From Volutella citrinella (taxonomy: Eukaryota > Ascomycota > Sordariomycetes > Hypocreales > Nectriaceae), in the NCBI GenBank assembly GCA_034401135.1, contig JAWZSP010000006.1, positions 992,001 to 1,056,000 on the forward strand: a stretch of DNA of 64,000 bases, in the 5' to 3' direction. Positions 47,386-57,840 of the stretch are shown here, one piece after another (positions within the stretch are counted from its first letter, which is position 1; each line of letters starts with the position of its first letter). A model generated the notes under the pieces. That model was not told where the DNA came from. It was given only the letters and a program-made list of their open reading frames with translations, and made no database searches. The translations under genes were made by a program, and so were the position numbers.

Positions 47386-48345
47386 TTACAGGCGCATGAA
47401 TCGGAGCTTCTTCTTTGGGGCAGACTTGGCGGCGGGAGTCGTGCCGGCGCCCTTCATCATCTCGAGGCTCTTGGCGTAGTCGCTGGTGCCGTTGCTGGGG
47501 TCCGCGTCGGTGGCCTTGTCCTTGCACGCCGTGCCGGCGCGGTATCCAGAGAGCTTCTGCACGCTGCGCGCCTTGGTCAGGCCAGCACGCATCGTCTCGC
47601 CATACGACTCGAGCCAGCCGTTGATGAAGTCGCCGTGGAAGCAGTACGATGGGCCACAGGCCAGCTCCAGGGGCGGCTCGCCGGTCCAGCTGCCGATGCT
47701 CTTGACGTCGTAGCGGATGGAGAAGCGCAGCTGGGGCATCGTCTTCATGCCCGAGGGACACTTGCCGCCGCTGCTGTAGTCGGACTTGAGCGTCGCAGGG
47801 TCAACGCAGTCGTGGAACCAGAGCACGGCCTGGAGGACGCCGCCGGAGCAGGTGCTCAGGGGGTACTGCGAGTGCTGCTTGCCGCCGGCGTCGAACTTCT
47901 CGCCCTCGCAGAGCCAGGTGAGCTTGGAGCCCTTGATGACGTCGTCGACCGTCTTGCCCTCGGCGTTGCCGGCCACCGTGTTGTAGTTCTGGGGGATGAC
48001 CGACTCGGCGGCCTGGCCCTTCTCGAAGTTGTAGTAAGCGACGAAGCGCTTGGGCGCAATAGCCGTGCGGCTGCCGTCCGACTTGACGTTGTACAGCGTC
48101 GGGATCCAGTAGACGGAGAAGTCGTTGGGGTTGTCGGCCGTGGAGCAGCCGGCCTGGAGCTCCTTGGAGGTGGGCAGGTCCTTGGTCACGACGTCGGAGC
48201 CGAAGAAGGAGTGCATGTGCGACGTGTAGGTGCCGGGGAGGACGATGGGGTCGATGTTCTTCATCATGAACTGCTTGACATCGGTGATGAAGTAGCCGTT
48301 GACGGCGGAGGCGCAAGCCGCGAGAGTGACGAGTGAGCGAAGCAT
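47386..48345 (-). CDS. Secreted DUF1996 protein
   Basis: Single exon, 319 aa. The signal peptide MLRSLVTLAACASAVNG ends before YFITD. DUF1996 marks are clear: TSHMHSFFGSDVV (His-rich motif shared by the family), CSTADNPNDFSVYWIPTLY, and the later LWFHDCVDP and RYDVKSI blocks, with six or more conserved cysteines expected to form disulfides. DUF1996 proteins are extracellular, sometimes fused to WSC wall-binding modules; their activity is not established. The C terminus ends with a basic KKKLRFMRL stretch and has no WSC domain here. Codon use is highly biased and a TATA box lies upstream, both pointing to strong expression. Confidence 0.9.
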   Translation of the reverse strand: MLRSLVTLAACASAVNGYFITDVKQFMMKNIDPIVLPGTYTSHMHSFFGSDVVTKDLPTSKELQAGCSTADNPNDFSVYWIPTLYNVKSDGSRTAIAPKRFVAYYNFEKGQAAESVIPQNYNTVAGNAEGKTVDDVIKGSKLTWLCEGEKFDAGGKQHSQYPLSTCSGGVLQAVLWFHDCVDPATLKSDYSSGGKCPSGMKTMPQLRFSIRYDVKSIGSWTGEPPLELACGPSYCFHGDFINGWLESYGETMRAGLTKARSVQKLSGYRAGTACKDKATDADPSNGTSDYAKSLEMMKGAGTTPAAKSAPKKKLRFMRL

Positions 48346-48545
48346 GTTGAGCTAGAGTAGCGTAATGTTTGGGTGGTAAAAAAACGAAAGGATGCAGGTA
48401 GAGTGTAAACGATTGAACAAAAACGGATGGATACTCGACCTGCCGGAGGGAGCGAGAGTTACTGTGAGTCAACAGCCTAGAACGAAGAAGTGAAGGACGC
48501 CTTGGAGAGAACAGACACTGGAGTCTGGACGAGGCGTCTCTCGAG

Positions 48546-48552
48546 TTATATA
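48546..48552 (-). promoter_or_regulatory. TATA box of the DUF1996 gene
   Basis: TATATAA reads on the minus strand about 200 bp upstream of the start codon. Confidence 0.45.
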
Positions 48553-50788
48553 TCCCGTCGAAGCGGCGCTAGACTGGAGAAAGCCCGGCGGCAGGGATGT
48601 TTTCGGGGCTGGGAGGGCGTTCACTCGTTGATGGGTGGGTAGCCCGATTATCACCGCCCAATGGCATCTCATAGCGCCGGAGAAATATTCATTGATAAAA
48701 CAAATGCCATTCATTTCCATGGCAGGGTCATGCACAAGGCCACGGCACGTGCTGGGGATTCCCCCACTCGTCCCGAATAGTCTGTGCGAGGCGGCAGAGG
48801 GAGCACCTCGCTCATCTGCATCTCGAGGTTTGGCCAGCAGCCGGCCCCGTGGAGATTAGCGGCCGCCTCCATGCTCGTGCGCCGATTTGTGGAAAAAGAG
48901 AATACAGGGATGAGTTCAAACATGCCCCATGTAGAACTCCCTAGGACTCCCGTGCCCGCAAAGACCAGACCCCGGGCCCACCATTCCCTATAGCGTCCTG
49001 TCATATGCGGCAGAGTTTGCCGGCCAAACGGCTTGGGGTTTCTTGGCAGGGGCGTGGCAGTTCTCAGCTGGAGAAGGTCATCGCTCATGGTCCCAATCTG
49101 GACTTCCGCGGGTTGCGGTTTGCTCTTATCTACTACCGGGGAGGTAGCATCGAAACGACAGACCCCTGGCTGCAAGTGGTTCACAGGGGCGGTTCACCTA
49201 TCACCGCAGCTGGCGCCAGAGTGTGGGCCCCGGTACACGTTTCAACGTCGCCAATCGTTTCAGGTTCGTCCAAGCTATCGGCTCTTGGCTCCGAAGCAGA
49301 AATTCAGGATGCCTTCTTTTGCATGCATCGAGTCCTTTCTAAACGGGATTTGGCGACCATTGCAACCTCCGTCCATCGCCCCGGTGCCACATTTGCCAGG
49401 TAAGTGTCGGCCGGTGGCGGCGCGTCCATCTACGTGACTGTAGTGGGGCACACTGGAGACAGGCATGGGTACTTAAAGTCAATTTTCTCTTAAATGCGAA
49501 AATTGTTTCAAATAATTATGCGGCTCGCAGAATGCATGAAGTTAATGGTAGCCGTGTCCAGGCTGTGACTCCAACCGATGGCAGCCACACACACAGATTG
49601 TAATCCTGGCGCTAAGTCAATCGGTGTTGTTTCTTGAATCACTGCGCAGTCGTCGAGATACCTTCCCAGAGGAAATGGGGTGCCCGCGGAGAAAGCAGTC
49701 CAGAGTTGCATCCTGGTGCTTGGCAGCTGAAGACGCCTGTCTAGTCTGTGTTGACTGGGAAATTGCTGGGTAACAAGCAGAAACGGATTGCGTTCCAGAA
49801 TCGCGGGCCAGGGGACAACTTGCGAGGCCATTGGCCACCGTCAAAGCCCGGGGTTCAGTGATAAATTGATTGACAATGCTCCCCGCGGACATTTTCCTTC
49901 CCCACATGTTCCCGATCCCCATGTTATGAGACCCGATTGTTTGGATTTGCGATGACGTCAATTTGAACAGCACATGAGTGCAACTCACGCACCGTCCCAG
50001 ACTTACCTGGGCTGTCTAGGGTAGTTCCGGAGAGTCGTTGAGGGTTGCTCAATCAAACTCACAGAATCGGACTTGCCTCCTAGTTTTCTCAAATGATATT
50101 CCTTAAGCTAGCGCGTTGTAACAGCAATAGCTTGTGGCAGACTGGGCATCCATCTGTTGAGTTTGGAATGGTATCGAACGTCTACCACTAATAAGTTTGT
50201 CTTTTTAGTCAGGTTTTCAAACTGCGCATGTGACAAACATAAGCGTACTAAAACGCTCCCTAGTCTCAATCGAATATTCTCAATGATGAGTGACGAAGCA
50301 GATGCGTTGCGGGGCTTGATGACGGGCGCGAGAAATGTTGCAATGAGTGATATGTGCCTGTTGAGTGGTGCGTCACGGGAGCGCAACTTGTGCGCACATG
50401 GTAGCCAACTGGGGAACAACGGCCGTGGGGCTCAGTGACATTGAGCGTATTTCGCCAGATGAATAATGGGCCGACTGCCCGGAATACAACCCTCTAGCCA
50501 CAATGGCTGCTGTCGTGGCTGAATCGGTTGGAGGCACAAATTGCGCAACTCGGTCAGTGCGCCCCCGCTTTGGGTGTAGCGCGGTGGCGGATTCCAGGCC
50601 GCACAAACCACGCAGTCAGGGTACGTACCTACATGATACATCACGGCGGCTGCACTAACAGGAACCTCATCGGTCATGGATTTCGTATTTATCAGCGTCA
50701 CTTCAGATCCTCGTCGTCGGCATATATATGCCCATGGACACCGGCTTCTTGCTAGCCACTCCATACACACCAACCACAACACGACAAG
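48553..50788. other. 2.2 kb divergent promoter region
   Basis: Lies between the DUF1996 gene (-) and the copper ATPase gene (+). No convincing gene. A TATATATG box at about 50720-50728 lies ~65 bp before the ATPase start, and GCTGCTG/GCTGA words at 50505-50522 contain the GCTG core of known copper-fist sites. Confidence 0.45.
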
Positions 50789-53700
50789 ATGCCGGACATG
50801 ACCACCACAGCAATCATGGCCGCGGCATCGAGGACCACGTTTCTTGTCCCCAGCATACACTGCCCAACCTGCACTGCTTTTATATCAGAACTGCTCGGCA
50901 ACCTGGAACCCAAACCTATTTCGGTCGAAACCTCCATCGTCAACCACAGCGTCACCGTCGAGCATGACTCATCACTCGACATCTTCACAATCTCAAGGGC
51001 CCTAGAGGACGCGGGCTATGAGGTGCACGATATTGTGGAGGAGAATCCCCAGTCTCAGCAACAGCCAGAGCCTCGGGGGCCCTCGGACGACGACTTTCCC
51101 TGGCCCTGGCTGAGCAATGCCGTGGGCTACTGGACCCGACACTCCCCAGCCGCCGATGACGAGTCTGCCAAGAAGTTGCACGCCGAACACTGCGAACAAT
51201 GCCGTGATGCGCAGCTCGAGAAAGCAAAGTCCATCGAAACCGACCGGTCCTTTGTCGTAGTCGAAGAGCCGAAGCCTGCACGGACCTACCGCGCCGTACT
51301 CTCCATCGGTGGCATGAGCTGTAGTGCTTGCGTCGGGAAACTCACTGCATCACTCGAGGAGCAGTCCTGGGTCACCAGAGTCAATGTGAACCTCCTCACG
51401 CGCTCCGCATCCATTGAGCTTGTAGGTGACGAGACCAAGGCCGATGAGCTGGTCGAAATCATCGAGGAGATCGGTTACGAGGCATCTCTGGAGCAGGTCG
51501 AGGAGCTACGGCCTGCGGCTGAGGAAGCCAAGGCCGCTGATGTCTGGAAGGCGACTGTTGCCATCGGGGGCATGACGTGCAGTTCTTGTGTCGGTGCCAT
51601 TACGGAGGGACTGGAGAAGCTGCCGTGGATCAACAGTGTCGACATCAACTTGCTCACTCACAGCGGCACAGTTGTCTTCGAGAACAAGGCCAACCTCAAC
51701 ACCGTCATCGAGACCATCGAGGACATGGGATACGAAGCCAGCCTCAACGATGTCGTCGACATGCAGAAGGAGAAGAAAGAGAACTCTCGCAGGACTGTAT
51801 CCATCAGAATCGAGGGCGTCTATTGCGAGCACTGCCCCGGCCGGATAGTCCAAGCCATCAACAGGATGGACCAGGGAATCATAGTCCAAACACCACCGAC
51901 CACCAAGAACCCAATCGTCACGCTAGAATTCTTGCCCCGCGCACCAGAATTCACCATCCGAAACATCATGGCGGCCATTTCCGCCGCCGATGCCGAATTC
52001 ACGCCCGCCATCTACCACCCGCCTACGTTGGAGGAGCGCTCGAGCAAGATGATGGCCCGGACGACGCGCCGCATCGCCTACCGCGCCATCTTCTCGCTCA
52101 TCGTGGCCATCCCCGCGCTCATCATCGGAATCGTCTACATGACCCTCGTCTCGGAGCACAACGCGGGCCGCATGTACCTGATGGAGAAGCTCCGGGGCGT
52201 GTCCCGCGCCGAGTGGGCCAACTTCATCATGGCGACGCCCGTCTACTTCTTCGCCGCCGACGTCTTCCACCGCCGCAGCATCAAGGAGATTTACAACCTC
52301 TGGAAGCCCAAGAGCACGGTGCCTGTCCTGCGTCGCCTCTACAGGTTCGGGAGCATGGACATGCTCGTCTCCTTCGCCACCACTATTGCCTACCTGGCGT
52401 CCATTGTGGAGCTGATTATCGCCTCGACGCTGCCCGAGAACGAGCATATGAAGGGAGGCGTCTCGTACTTTGACTCGGTCGTGTTCCTCACCATGTTCCT
52501 GCTCTTCGGTAGGTTGATTGAGGCGTACAGCAAGACCAAGACGGGCGAGGCCGTCGCCAAGCTGGGAAACCTGCGGCCAAAGGAGGCCCTGCTGGTGTCG
52601 AGCGAGAACGGAGGCTCAGAGCAGCCGAAGCCGACCGAGGTCGATTTGCTGGACGTGGGCGATGTCATCAAGGTCGTCCACGGCAGCTCCCCGCCCTGGG
52701 ATGGCATCGTCATCGAGGGAGAGACGGAGTTTGCCGAGTCTAGCCTCACTGGCGAGTCCAGGCCCATCAAGAAGAAGCTTGGAGATGTCGTCTACGCTGG
52801 AACAGTCAACAAGGGGAAGCCCATTTCCGTCAGGATCACAGGTGCTGCTGGAGACTCGCTCCTGGACCAGATCATCAAGGTCGTTAGAGAAGGCCAGGCT
52901 CGTCGCGCGCCCATGGAGCGTGTTGCTGATGCCATCACCAGCTACTTTGTCCCGGTTGTCACCCTCATCTCCGTTTCCACGTGGCTCATCTGGCTCAGCC
53001 TCGGTACCTCGGGCCGCCTGCCGGAGAGTTGGATGGACATCTCAGTCGGCGGCTGGCCTTTTTGGTCTTTGCAGTTTGCAATTGCCGTCTTTGTCATTGC
53101 CTGCCCTTGTGGCATCGGCCTGGCCGCTCCCACAGCTCTCTTTGTCGGGGGAGGACTGGCGGCCAATCACGGAATCCTGGCCAAGGGCGGCGGCGAGGCA
53201 TTCCAAGAAGCCAGCAGGATGGACATTGTCGTCTTCGACAAGACTGGGACCTTGACCGAGGGAGGCGAGCCCAAGCTTACAGATCAGGAGTTCTTTTCTG
53301 TTGACGCCATCAGCAAGGCCAGCCTCCTCGGCGCCCTGGCCGAGCTCGAGTCCAACAGCAGCCACCCGGTTGCCAAGGCGGTTGTCATGTTTTGCAAAAA
53401 TCAGGAGACAGCAACGGTCAAGACGAAGAAAGTCGAGGAGATTCCCGGCAAGGGCATGAAGGGCGAATTCTACAGTCCTTCATCGGGGCGCGAGATTGAA
53501 CTCATCGTTGGAAATGAGGCTCTCATGAACGACCACGGACTCAGCCTAGACGCTCAAGCTTCATCTACTCTCGATTTATGGAAGCACGATGCAAAGTCCG
53601 TGGTCCTCGCGGGTGTTCGGTCCAAGTCCGAAGCAAAAGGCCCATGGACCCTGGCCGCCATCTTTGGCACCTCAGACCCTCTCCGCCCGGAGTCCAAGCA

Positions 53701-54334
53701 CGTCATCAAGGCGCTGCACAAGCAGAACATTGACGTTTGGATGCTCTCGGGCGACAACCAGAAGACAGCAAACGCCGTCGGTGCACTCGTCGGCATCCCA
53801 GCTGACCGCATCATCGCGGGCGTGCTCCCGGAGCAAAAGGCCGACAAGATCAGCTACCTCCAGAAGAGCCAGATCAGGGAGCAGACGTCCTTCATGGGCA
53901 TCGGCAAGACGACGACGCGCAGACCCGTCGTGACCATGGTCGGTGACGGCGTCAACGACTCTCCCGCCCTGACGGTCGCAGATGTGGGCATTGCCATCGG
54001 GTCAGGCTCCGACGTGGCCATCTCGGCAGCCGAGTTCGTGCTCGTCAACTCCAACCTCACCACCATTGTCACACTGGCGCAGCTGAGCCGCGCGGTCTTC
54101 CGCCGCGTAAAGTTCAACTTTGCGTGGGCGCTGGTCTACAACATGGTGGCCCTGCCCGTCGCCGCGGGCGTGCTCTATCCGATAAAGGTCGGGGGTGGCC
54201 ACACCCGGCTGGACCCTGTGTGGGCGTCGCTGGCCATGGCCCTGAGCAGCTTGAGCGTCATCAGCAGCAGTCTGTTGCTAAAGACTCGGCTTCCTCTGGT
54301 GGGATTCAGGGTTGCCGAGTTCAAGGCGGAGTAG
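50789..54334 (+). CDS. Copper-transporting P1B-type ATPase, CrpA/Ccc2-like
   Basis: Single exon, 1,181 aa. Four N-terminal heavy-metal-associated segments are seen: IHCPTC (Cys25/28), GGMSCSAC, GGMTCSSC, and a degenerate YCEHCPG. A Cys/His patch HAEHCEQC lies between the first and second. Core motifs: phosphatase loop LTGES, membrane copper site CPC (772-774) in ACPCGIGLAAPTAL, phosphorylation site DKTGTLTEG (Asp817), SSHPVAKAVV, and hinge VGDGVNDSPAL; later helices have FAWALVYNM and the MALSS region. This is a Cu(I) export ATPase. The extra metal motifs and length resemble plasma-membrane CrpA/Crp1 detoxification pumps more than Golgi Ccc2, but that choice is an inference. A copper-fist gene follows 1 kb downstream on the same strand. 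Confidence 0.93.
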   Translation: MPDMTTTAIMAAASRTTFLVPSIHCPTCTAFISELLGNLEPKPISVETSIVNHSVTVEHDSSLDIFTISRALEDAGYEVHDIVEENPQSQQQPEPRGPSDDDFPWPWLSNAVGYWTRHSPAADDESAKKLHAEHCEQCRDAQLEKAKSIETDRSFVVVEEPKPARTYRAVLSIGGMSCSACVGKLTASLEEQSWVTRVNVNLLTRSASIELVGDETKADELVEIIEEIGYEASLEQVEELRPAAEEAKAADVWKATVAIGGMTCSSCVGAITEGLEKLPWINSVDINLLTHSGTVVFENKANLNTVIETIEDMGYEASLNDVVDMQKEKKENSRRTVSIRIEGVYCEHCPGRIVQAINRMDQGIIVQTPPTTKNPIVTLEFLPRAPEFTIRNIMAAISAADAEFTPAIYHPPTLEERSSKMMARTTRRIAYRAIFSLIVAIPALIIGIVYMTLVSEHNAGRMYLMEKLRGVSRAEWANFIMATPVYFFAADVFHRRSIKEIYNLWKPKSTVPVLRRLYRFGSMDMLVSFATTIAYLASIVELIIASTLPENEHMKGGVSYFDSVVFLTMFLLFGRLIEAYSKTKTGEAVAKLGNLRPKEALLVSSENGGSEQPKPTEVDLLDVGDVIKVVHGSSPPWDGIVIEGETEFAESSLTGESRPIKKKLGDVVYAGTVNKGKPISVRITGAAGDSLLDQIIKVVREGQARRAPMERVADAITSYFVPVVTLISVSTWLIWLSLGTSGRLPESWMDISVGGWPFWSLQFAIAVFVIACPCGIGLAAPTALFVGGGLAANHGILAKGGGEAFQEASRMDIVVFDKTGTLTEGGEPKLTDQEFFSVDAISKASLLGALAELESNSSHPVAKAVVMFCKNQETATVKTKKVEEIPGKGMKGEFYSPSSGREIELIVGNEALMNDHGLSLDAQASSTLDLWKHDAKSVVLAGVRSKSEAKGPWTLAAIFGTSDPLRPESKHVIKALHKQNIDVWMLSGDNQKTANAVGALVGIPADRIIAGVLPEQKADKISYLQKSQIREQTSFMGIGKTTTRRPVVTMVGDGVNDSPALTVADVGIAIGSGSDVAISAAEFVLVNSNLTTIVTLAQLSRAVFRRVKFNFAWALVYNMVALPVAAGVLYPIKVGGGHTRLDPVWASLAMALSSLSVISSSLLLKTRLPLVGFRVAEFKAE

Positions 54335-55321
54335 TCGAGTGAGATGTGAACACTGGGAACAATATCGCGGACTGGAATTTGCTACAGGGGGGTTAAGGCT
54401 TCATGGTTGGGATTTATTACAATCATCTCTGCATTTCATAGCGTGGGGTGTCATCGGTTTCTAGCGTCACGAAGTCTTGACGTGTTATACCATAGAATGA
54501 GCAAGCAGACAGCAATAATCGGGACCTTTACTATAATATATTAGTCATTGACATCTATCTCGATCCTTTGGACGTGAATGAAGTGCCCGTGATCTTATCC
54601 CTAGGGTGAATATGCGCATGATCTCAACCTGCCTAGCTCTGGCGGAGTACTTGATAGGTGCGGGATGTTGAAGTCCTACGTACAATCGATCGAAACAGAC
54701 AGACAGCATCCTTTTGAACAAACATGTCCTCTCAGTATCGATGTGCTAGACCTCTCTACTGATGACTCCCTCGTGACACTACGCTCGCCACCTCACGGTC
54801 AATACACTGGCCCGGTAGCTCCGACCACTCTGTAGTCTCAATCAGTGACATGCTTGCCGTACTTTTTCAGCCACACGTAATTGCAGCTCAGCGGGGTAAG
54901 GAATACAGCGGTGGCCAGGATGAGCATGAAGGGAGGAGGTGACTGGCCGCACAAACCGCGCAACCACCTCGCTGACCGGCCCGCACCACTCCCCGCTGCG
55001 CTGACCGGTCTGGGTGGGCTCAGCTTATCTTACACGGCGCTCTTGACTGGTTGTGAAACATCGGAACATTTGCAAATTTGCCTGTCCCGTCCCTCGGATG
55101 GGTATCAACCGTAAGGGCAAAGAAATCCCAGCGGATCTTGCGCACTCAAGCCTGACACCTTGGTAACAAGAGGCTTCCAGAGCTGTTCGACGATTACGAA
55201 TTCGCCATCTGATAGGGCGTCTGGGATTCTCCGTGTGACGTCGTTTTCAACAGGTTGGGCTGGATTGCGTCCAGACTGGGCCTCCCACTACTCCCTCACC
55301 CCTGGCCAACGCACTGCCGTC
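54335..55321. other. Intergenic, copper-fist gene promoter
   Basis: No gene seen. It carries a 10-bp direct repeat listed separately. Confidence 0.45.
54970..55008 (+). promoter_or_regulatory. Paired direct repeat with GCTGA core
   Basis: CGCTGACCGG occurs at 54970-54979 and 54999-55008, about 315-350 bp upstream of the copper-fist start. GCTGA contains the GCTG core bound by copper-fist proteins, but the flanks do not fit the full yeast Ace1 consensus, so autoregulation is only a suggestion. Confidence 0.3.
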
Positions 55322-56356
55322 ATGCTCATCGACGGGGTCAAGTTCGCCTGCGAATCTTGCATTCGAGGGCACAGAGTAGCCGGGTGCAAACATGTTGGTA
55401 TGGCCCCCGATGCCTCTCTCCGCCACCAGCTGAGCCGCTACCAATCCTTTGCTAACCCCGACTGCCGTCGCATCAGATCGCTCGCTCCAGAGGGTCGGCG
55501 GCAAAGGCCGTCCCATTTCTCAATGTGGCCACTGTCGGGACATGCGCGCCACTCACTCTGCCCATACCAAGTGCAAATGCGGACTCATATCTCGGTCTTC
55601 AAGCAGAATGGTCCGAATAGGTTAGCTCGTTTGCGCACTGGCTGCGAATGGATACCTTCGTGCTCGCTTGCTAATACAAATTGTCGTGCCCTAGGCCAGT
55701 GTAGATGCTGGGAGGGAGAATCTTGTGTCTGCACCTCGAAGATGAATCAACGGCCGGTCCATTCGCCTGGCAACCAGATTGCCATCATATCTCCGGCAAC
55801 CGCACCGCAATCCAGCGGAGAAGAGTCAGTTGCTGACAGTGGGAGCCCCATGTCGCCTATTCAACAACCTGAGGCACAATCAGTGAACAATTCAACGGAC
55901 GGGCGACAGGTTGGTCATCCAGACTGTGCACGTTTGATAGCCCAACCACCCGAAATTGTGATGCTACAGGCACACATGAGCGATAATTCGCTTGGCCTAC
56001 ATGACTCCTTGCAGCCTCCGAACCCTTCATGGCTGGTGGATTTGTTCAACAGCGTCCCAGTTGGCTTGAGTGATCCCATTCCAAGTCCCGTCGATCCTTT
56101 GCTCGATGGCTGGCACGCCACAGGCACGCCAACGACGCAAATTGCTGCCGTCACCCTACCGCCGGACGATTTTGAGGATTTACATGTCCGGAGCGACGAA
56201 CCACCTGATATCAGCACGATGTGGAATGGCACTCCCGACTGGCTTGACCTGGGGCTCGATAATTGGACTGTGGACCAGGCGTTGGATATGTTTCAACACC
56301 ATGAAGGATCTCACGCAGTTGGTGATGACGGAATGCAGCCAGGATATTTGTTGTAA
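55322..56356 (+). CDS. Copper-fist transcription factor
   Basis: Three exons: 55322-55397, 55477-55620, 55695-56356 (introns 79 and 74 nt, branches GCTAAC and GCTAAT); 293 aa. Splicing restores a complete copper-fist DNA-binding domain at the extreme N terminus: MLIDGVKFACESCIRGHRV, CKHVDRSLQRV, the minor-groove KGRP, then CGHCRDMRATHSAHTKCKCG. After the second junction comes CRCWEGESCVC, the C-x-C-x4-C-x-C copper-sensing type of motif seen in fungal AceA/Cuf1 relatives. The remainder is low-complexity and acidic (PPDDFEDLHV, DWLDLGLDNW), a plausible activation region. It is predicted to bind Cu(I) and control copper genes in the nucleus. Its place beside the copper ATPase supports a detoxification role. 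Confidence 0.9.
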   Translation: MLIDGVKFACESCIRGHRVAGCKHVGMAPDASLRHQLSRYQSFANPDCRRIRSLAPEGRRQRPSHFSMWPLSGHARHSLCPYQVQMRTHISVFKQNGPNRLARLRTGCEWIPSCSLANTNCRALGQCRCWEGESCVCTSKMNQRPVHSPGNQIAIISPATAPQSSGEESVADSGSPMSPIQQPEAQSVNNSTDGRQVGHPDCARLIAQPPEIVMLQAHMSDNSLGLHDSLQPPNPSWLVDLFNSVPVGLSDPIPSPVDPLLDGWHATGTPTTQIAAVTLPPDDFEDLHVRSDEPPDISTMWNGTPDWLDLGLDNWTVDQALDMFQHHEGSHAVGDDGMQPGYLL

Positions 56357-57024
56357 TAGTACGCTAGGGAGAGGCACAACACTGCGCCCTTGTAGGCATT
56401 TGGATCTCCGCTAGTCAATGTTTTGTGACACCTAGGGGGATATTGCTTAACATCAGCCACGACACACTATTATCTGCTAGTAATCCCGGATTCGCCGGCG
56501 CTGAGAACTTGCCCATGGCTAGCGATTTGGCTTCGTGTGGATCTTGGTTGATAGCAATCCAAGCAAGGAGCACATAATGCGTGCAGTGTGGAAGCCGATT
56601 CTCCTTTCTCTGGAATTCTGGATGCAATTCCTAGCAGACCCAGACTTGGATCGCTTTGTGCTCGTCTCTCTGGGCTGAACATGGGGGCTGGACTATCATG
56701 GTGTGGCCAGATCAGCTGCTTGTGTGCCCCGACAAGCAATTTTGGCATTTTCTAGGCATTCATTGAGTGCGTGGCGTTGTTCAGTGGTGAGAAGCGATGT
56801 TCACCTCATGAAATGAATGTGCAAACACTGGCCGCGGCCTGGCCAATCAGAGCGACCTTGTATGGCATGGGGCAACAGAGGTTGGAGAAACTGAAAATCA
56901 GAAATTACCCTTTTGGAACAGTTTGTGTCACCCCCAATCCCAGGGCGTCGGCCCTTAAAGTAGCAGACTTGCCCGCTGATTGATTCCGCCGTCAGCCTGA
57001 ATCGTTTTCTATCCCCTCTCCACC
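56357..57024. other. Intergenic region, no gene seen
   Basis: 3' flank of the copper-fist gene and promoter of the kinase-like gene. Confidence 0.45.
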
Positions 57025-57840
57025 ATGTCGTCCACCGTTGACTCGCCTTACGCAGACCATTCCGCACCCGCTAGCATCCGACACCCCATCATCCGGTCTT
57101 TTAAGGACTTTGACGCAGTGGTTGAGGCAAAAGAACCGACGACTGGGGAAGCTAGATACACCACATTCTACCTTTTTGACCAGAATGACTTTTGTTTCTT
57201 CGGTCGGATCGAGAAGCCGAGGGCGGTCATCGATGCAAGTGAACTCGAGGCCGCTCTCGAACGAGTGCCAGACCACACCATCTTCCCCCCATTCCCCGAC
57301 GACATGATCTCACTAACTGTGCCTGGTCCTCAAATACAAGAACACCACATCAAAAGACCCATGTTGTCTGAGTATGAGCTATTCAAGGACGATGACTTTC
57401 TTGCAAGCATGCTCTTAGACGAGGCTCGGATCCTGAAGCAACTTAAACAGCGCCCGCACCCAAACATTGTCCGATTTCACGGCGTTCGCGTAAGGAGCGG
57501 TCGCATCACAGGCTTGGTCCTGGAGAAGCTTGATGTCACGCTCCTCGACCATGTTGAACATGGCGGGCAAGTTGACACCGAGGCCTTCACGCTTGCCCTT
57601 GAAGCGGCCGTTGCTCATCTCCACGCCATGGGCTTGGCCCATAACGATCTAAACCCAGAGAACATCATGGTGTGCTCCAAGATGCCTACTTTGATTGACT
57701 TTGGGTCCTGCCGACCGTTTGGCAGGCGACTAGTGAGCGGAGGCACGGAAGGATGGGTAGACAGCACGACGGGAGTTTCCTGCAAGGAACGAGATGAGTA
57801 TTCTCTGAAGAGGATCCGCGAATGGCTACAAAGTCCCTAG
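57025..57840 (+). CDS. Protein-kinase-like protein, minimal
   Basis: Single exon, 271 aa. The C-terminal two thirds carry a protein-kinase fold: HIKRP (Lys110), DEARILKQL (Glu133), HPNIVRFHGV, then catalytic loop HNDLNPEN (Asp208, Asn213) and LIDFGSCRPFG (DFG, Asp225). Those are the core catalytic residues, but the Gly-rich loop is not evident and the chain ends ~45 residues after DFG, so the activation segment and C-lobe are short. The first ~100 residues are not conserved. Ascomycetes have many such small kinase-like genes of unknown role; activity is uncertain. It may be an intact lineage-expanded gene or a truncated one. Confidence 0.75.
   Translation: MSSTVDSPYADHSAPASIRHPIIRSFKDFDAVVEAKEPTTGEARYTTFYLFDQNDFCFFGRIEKPRAVIDASELEAALERVPDHTIFPPFPDDMISLTVPGPQIQEHHIKRPMLSEYELFKDDDFLASMLLDEARILKQLKQRPHPNIVRFHGVRVRSGRITGLVLEKLDVTLLDHVEHGGQVDTEAFTLALEAAVAHLHAMGLAHNDLNPENIMVCSKMPTLIDFGSCRPFGRRLVSGGTEGWVDSTTGVSCKERDEYSLKRIREWLQSP

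Noticed and set aside
47335..48336. 333-codon plus-strand frame
   Set aside because: Antisense of the DUF1996 gene; an artefact of strong codon bias.
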